A stretch of 7,280 bases of DNA, from contig CATLGN010000076.1 of NCBI GenBank assembly GCA_949935685.1, positions 1 through 7,280 on the forward strand, given 5' to 3'. Every line of letters starts with the position of its first letter. The stretch's first letter is position 1. The DNA comes from an uncultured Lachnospiraceae bacterium. GTDB lineage: Bacteria > Bacillota > Clostridia > Lachnospirales > Lachnospiraceae. Shown here piece by piece: positions 5,548 through 7,280 of the stretch. Both the position numbers and the translations under genes were made by a program. The notes below the pieces were generated by a model that was given only the letters and a program-made list of their open reading frames with translations, made no database searches and was not told where the DNA came from.

Positions 5548-6678
5548 ATGAAACGGTTTACCAGGGAGAAAAAATGGCGGCTTGCGCTGGCGTTTACAGT
5601 GGCAGCACTTCTGAGCGCGTGCGGAGGCGGCGGTTCCATGATGATGGAATCGGCTTCCGAGGGCGCATATGACAATGGCGCCTATATGACGACAAAGAGT
5701 GCGCCGGCGGACAGTGCGGCGGGATATGTGTCCGACGGCGTTCCCGCCGACAGTTATCTGGCGGAGTTTGACGATGCCGCGGAACTGCCGGAGGCGGAAG
5801 CGGCTGCGGCGGAGGAAGGCGCGGACACCGGCGGGAGAGCGTTGGAGCCGCTCGGTGATCCGGTCGGGAAAAAACTGATTAAAAATGTTGATCTGGAGGT
5901 GGAGACGCAGCAGTATGACGAGCTGGTGGCCAATATCCAGACGGAGGTGACGTCACTGGGCGGATATGTGGAAAATTTTACGGCCAGTGATTATAACCAG
6001 GGGAAAACGCGGAATTGTTACCTGACGGTGCGTGTGCCCGCGGAGCATCTGGACAGTTTTGTAAACCGGGTGGCGGAAAAATCCAATATTCTGTACCGCA
6101 ATGAGCGCGTCGAGGATGTCACGCTGCAGTATGTCGATCTCGATACCCATAAAAAGGCGCTGGTCACGGAGCGGGACCGGCTGTTGGAACTGCTCGAAAA
6201 GGCAGAGAATGTGGCCGACATTATCGAGATCGAGAGCAGGCTTTCCGAAGTGCGGTATCAGATCGAAAGTCTGGAGTCACAGCTCCGCGCCATCGACAAT
6301 CAGGTGACATACAGCACGGTTTACATCAGTATCCAGGAGGTGGAAGTACTGACGCCGGTGGCGGAAAAGAGCGTGTGGCAGAAGATTGCCGACGGCTTCG
6401 GCTACAATGTATACCGGGTGCTCTGGGGACTGGAAGATTTCGCCATTGGCTGTGTGATCAGTCTGCCGTTTATTTTTGTCTGGATTGTTCTGATTGCGGT
6501 ATTGTTTGTGATCAGCAGGCTGATCTGGAAAGGGCATTGCAGGCGGCAGGAGAAGCGGCGGAAAAAGGCGGCGGAGCGGCAGGCGCTGGAAGCGGAATAT
6601 GAAGAAATTCCGGTCAAAAAGGAAGCGGACGCACAGGAAGCGGCAGGCGGAGAAGATGCGGGAGAAAAAACGGAATGA
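5548..6678 (+). CDS. DUF4349-domain lipoprotein with C-terminal membrane helix
   Basis: This 376-residue envelope protein starts with a basic n-region, a hydrophobic core and the lipobox LSAC, so Cys25 would be lipidated after signal peptidase II cleavage. Next comes a low-complexity linker rich in Gly, Ala, Glu and Met (26-105), then the DUF4349 domain beginning near KKLIKNVDLEVE (about 108). The middle (about 205-250) is a heptad-like coiled coil rich in Leu, Glu and Arg, followed by the beta-like STVYISIQEVE. A strong transmembrane helix (about 298-325) precedes a highly charged Lys/Glu cytoplasmic tail. The protein would thus be tethered to the outer membrane face at both ends of its ectodomain. 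GGGAGG (5537-5542), 5 nt upstream, supports the start. It lies 23 nt after the peptidase gene and overlaps era by 4 nt. The domain's function is unknown. Confidence 0.88.
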   Translation: MKRFTREKKWRLALAFTVAALLSACGGGGSMMMESASEGAYDNGAYMTTKSAPADSAAGYVSDGVPADSYLAEFDDAAELPEAEAAAAEEGADTGGRALEPLGDPVGKKLIKNVDLEVETQQYDELVANIQTEVTSLGGYVENFTASDYNQGKTRNCYLTVRVPAEHLDSFVNRVAEKSNILYRNERVEDVTLQYVDLDTHKKALVTERDRLLELLEKAENVADIIEIESRLSEVRYQIESLESQLRAIDNQVTYSTVYISIQEVEVLTPVAEKSVWQKIADGFGYNVYRVLWGLEDFAIGCVISLPFIFVWIVLIAVLFVISRLIWKGHCRRQEKRRKKAAERQALEAEYEEIPVKKEADAQEAAGGEDAGEKTE

Positions 6679-7280
6679 AGGAACAGTTTAAATCGGGCGT
6701 TGCGGCGCTGATCGGGCGGCCCAACGTAGGCAAATCCACATTGATGAACCGGCTGATCGGCCAGAAAATTGCGATTACGTCCAAAAAGCCGCAGACAACG
6801 CGCAATCGGATCCGCACGGTGTATACAAGTGAAGATGGACAGATTGTCTTTCTGGATACGCCGGGTATACACAAGGCGAAAAACCGGCTTGGCAATTATA
6901 TGGTAAGCGTGGCGGAAGGGACAATCCGCGACGCGGACGCGGTTTTGTGGCTGGTCGAGCCTTCGACCTTTATCGGCGCAGGGGAGCGGCACATTATAGA
7001 AGTGCTCAAAAAATGCAAAACGCCGGTGATTCTCGTGATCAACAAAACCGATACGGTAAAGCGGGAAGACGTGCTCCTTTTTATCGATACATATCGCAAA
7101 GAGATGGATTTTGCGGAGATTGTTCCGGTATCGGCCCTAAAGGGAGACAATACGGATACGCTGATCGACTGCATTATGAAATATCTCCCCTGCGGCCCGG
7201 CGTTTTATGATGAAGATACGGTGACGGATCAGCCGCAGCGGCAGATTGCCGCGGAACTGATCCGGGAGAAGGCGCTGCGC
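6675..7280 (+). CDS. era: GTPase Era, N-terminal part (runs off window)
   Basis: The first 202 codons of Era are present. Era is the Ras-like GTPase that binds the 3' end of 16S rRNA and helps mature the 30S subunit. All GTPase motifs are visible: G1 GRPNVGKS (14-21), G2 in PQTTRNR (39-45, Thr41/42), G3 DTPG (61-64), G4 NKTD (123-126) and G5 SAL (153-155). The segment QPQRQIAAELIREKALR (186-202) is the usual junction leading into the C-terminal KH domain, which lies beyond the window edge, so truncation is by the window and not a defect. The start ATG overlaps the DUF4349 stop as ATGA (6675-6678). GGGAG (6660-6664), 10 nt upstream, serves as ribosome binding site inside the preceding gene, pointing to translational coupling. 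Confidence 0.97.
   Translation, partial: MKEQFKSGVAALIGRPNVGKSTLMNRLIGQKIAITSKKPQTTRNRIRTVYTSEDGQIVFLDTPGIHKAKNRLGNYMVSVAEGTIRDADAVLWLVEPSTFIGAGERHIIEVLKKCKTPVILVINKTDTVKREDVLLFIDTYRKEMDFAEIVPVSALKGDNTDTLIDCIMKYLPCGPAFYDEDTVTDQPQRQIAAELIREKALR

Noticed and set aside
5866..5876. GGGAAAAAACT run as a possible frameshift site in the DUF4349 gene
   Set aside because: The A-run is in the wrong register for a -1 slippery heptamer, and the downstream frame continues the family domain normally.

Overview
The window looks like part of a Lachnospiraceae-type (Clostridia, Firmicutes) chromosome. The reasons are strong AGGAGG-like ribosome binding sites, sigma-A promoters in AT-rich gaps between fairly GC-rich genes, and the run of an M16C zinc peptidase, a DUF4349 lipoprotein and the GTPase Era. 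The taxonomic call is an inference from this layout and was not searched.

Left edge (1-263): no convincing gene. This stretch is full of nested inverted repeats that fold, on the + strand, into a long closing stem, a three-way junction with two hairpins, a further hairpin, and a weak hairpin followed by a T-run. I read it as a candidate structured non-coding RNA, or less likely a fold-back element. I cannot match it to a known family.

Middle (264-2469): a divergent pair. A MATE-family multidrug efflux pump lies on the - strand (264-1643) and a TetR-family regulator on the + strand (1848-2432). The roughly 200 bp between them holds back-to-back sigma-A promoters whose -10 boxes overlap, a 36-bp near-perfect inverted repeat that is the best operator candidate, and a second short palindrome built around another -10 box. 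This is the classic arrangement of a local repressor controlling a pump and itself; the ligand is unknown. These two genes look more AT-rich than those to their right, which may mean they are an accessory module.

Right part (2470-7280): a co-directional + strand run that looks like an operon. A promoter with an extended -10 and a 5'-leader hairpin precede a 978-residue cytoplasmic PreP-like M16C metallopeptidase (2588-5524). After 23 nt comes a DUF4349 lipoprotein with a C-terminal membrane helix (5548-6678). Its stop codon overlaps the start of era (6675 onward), which runs off the window. The shared transcript would tie peptide turnover, an envelope protein and a ribosome-assembly GTPase to common expression. 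No mobile-element gene, CRISPR array, tRNA or rRNA is visible.
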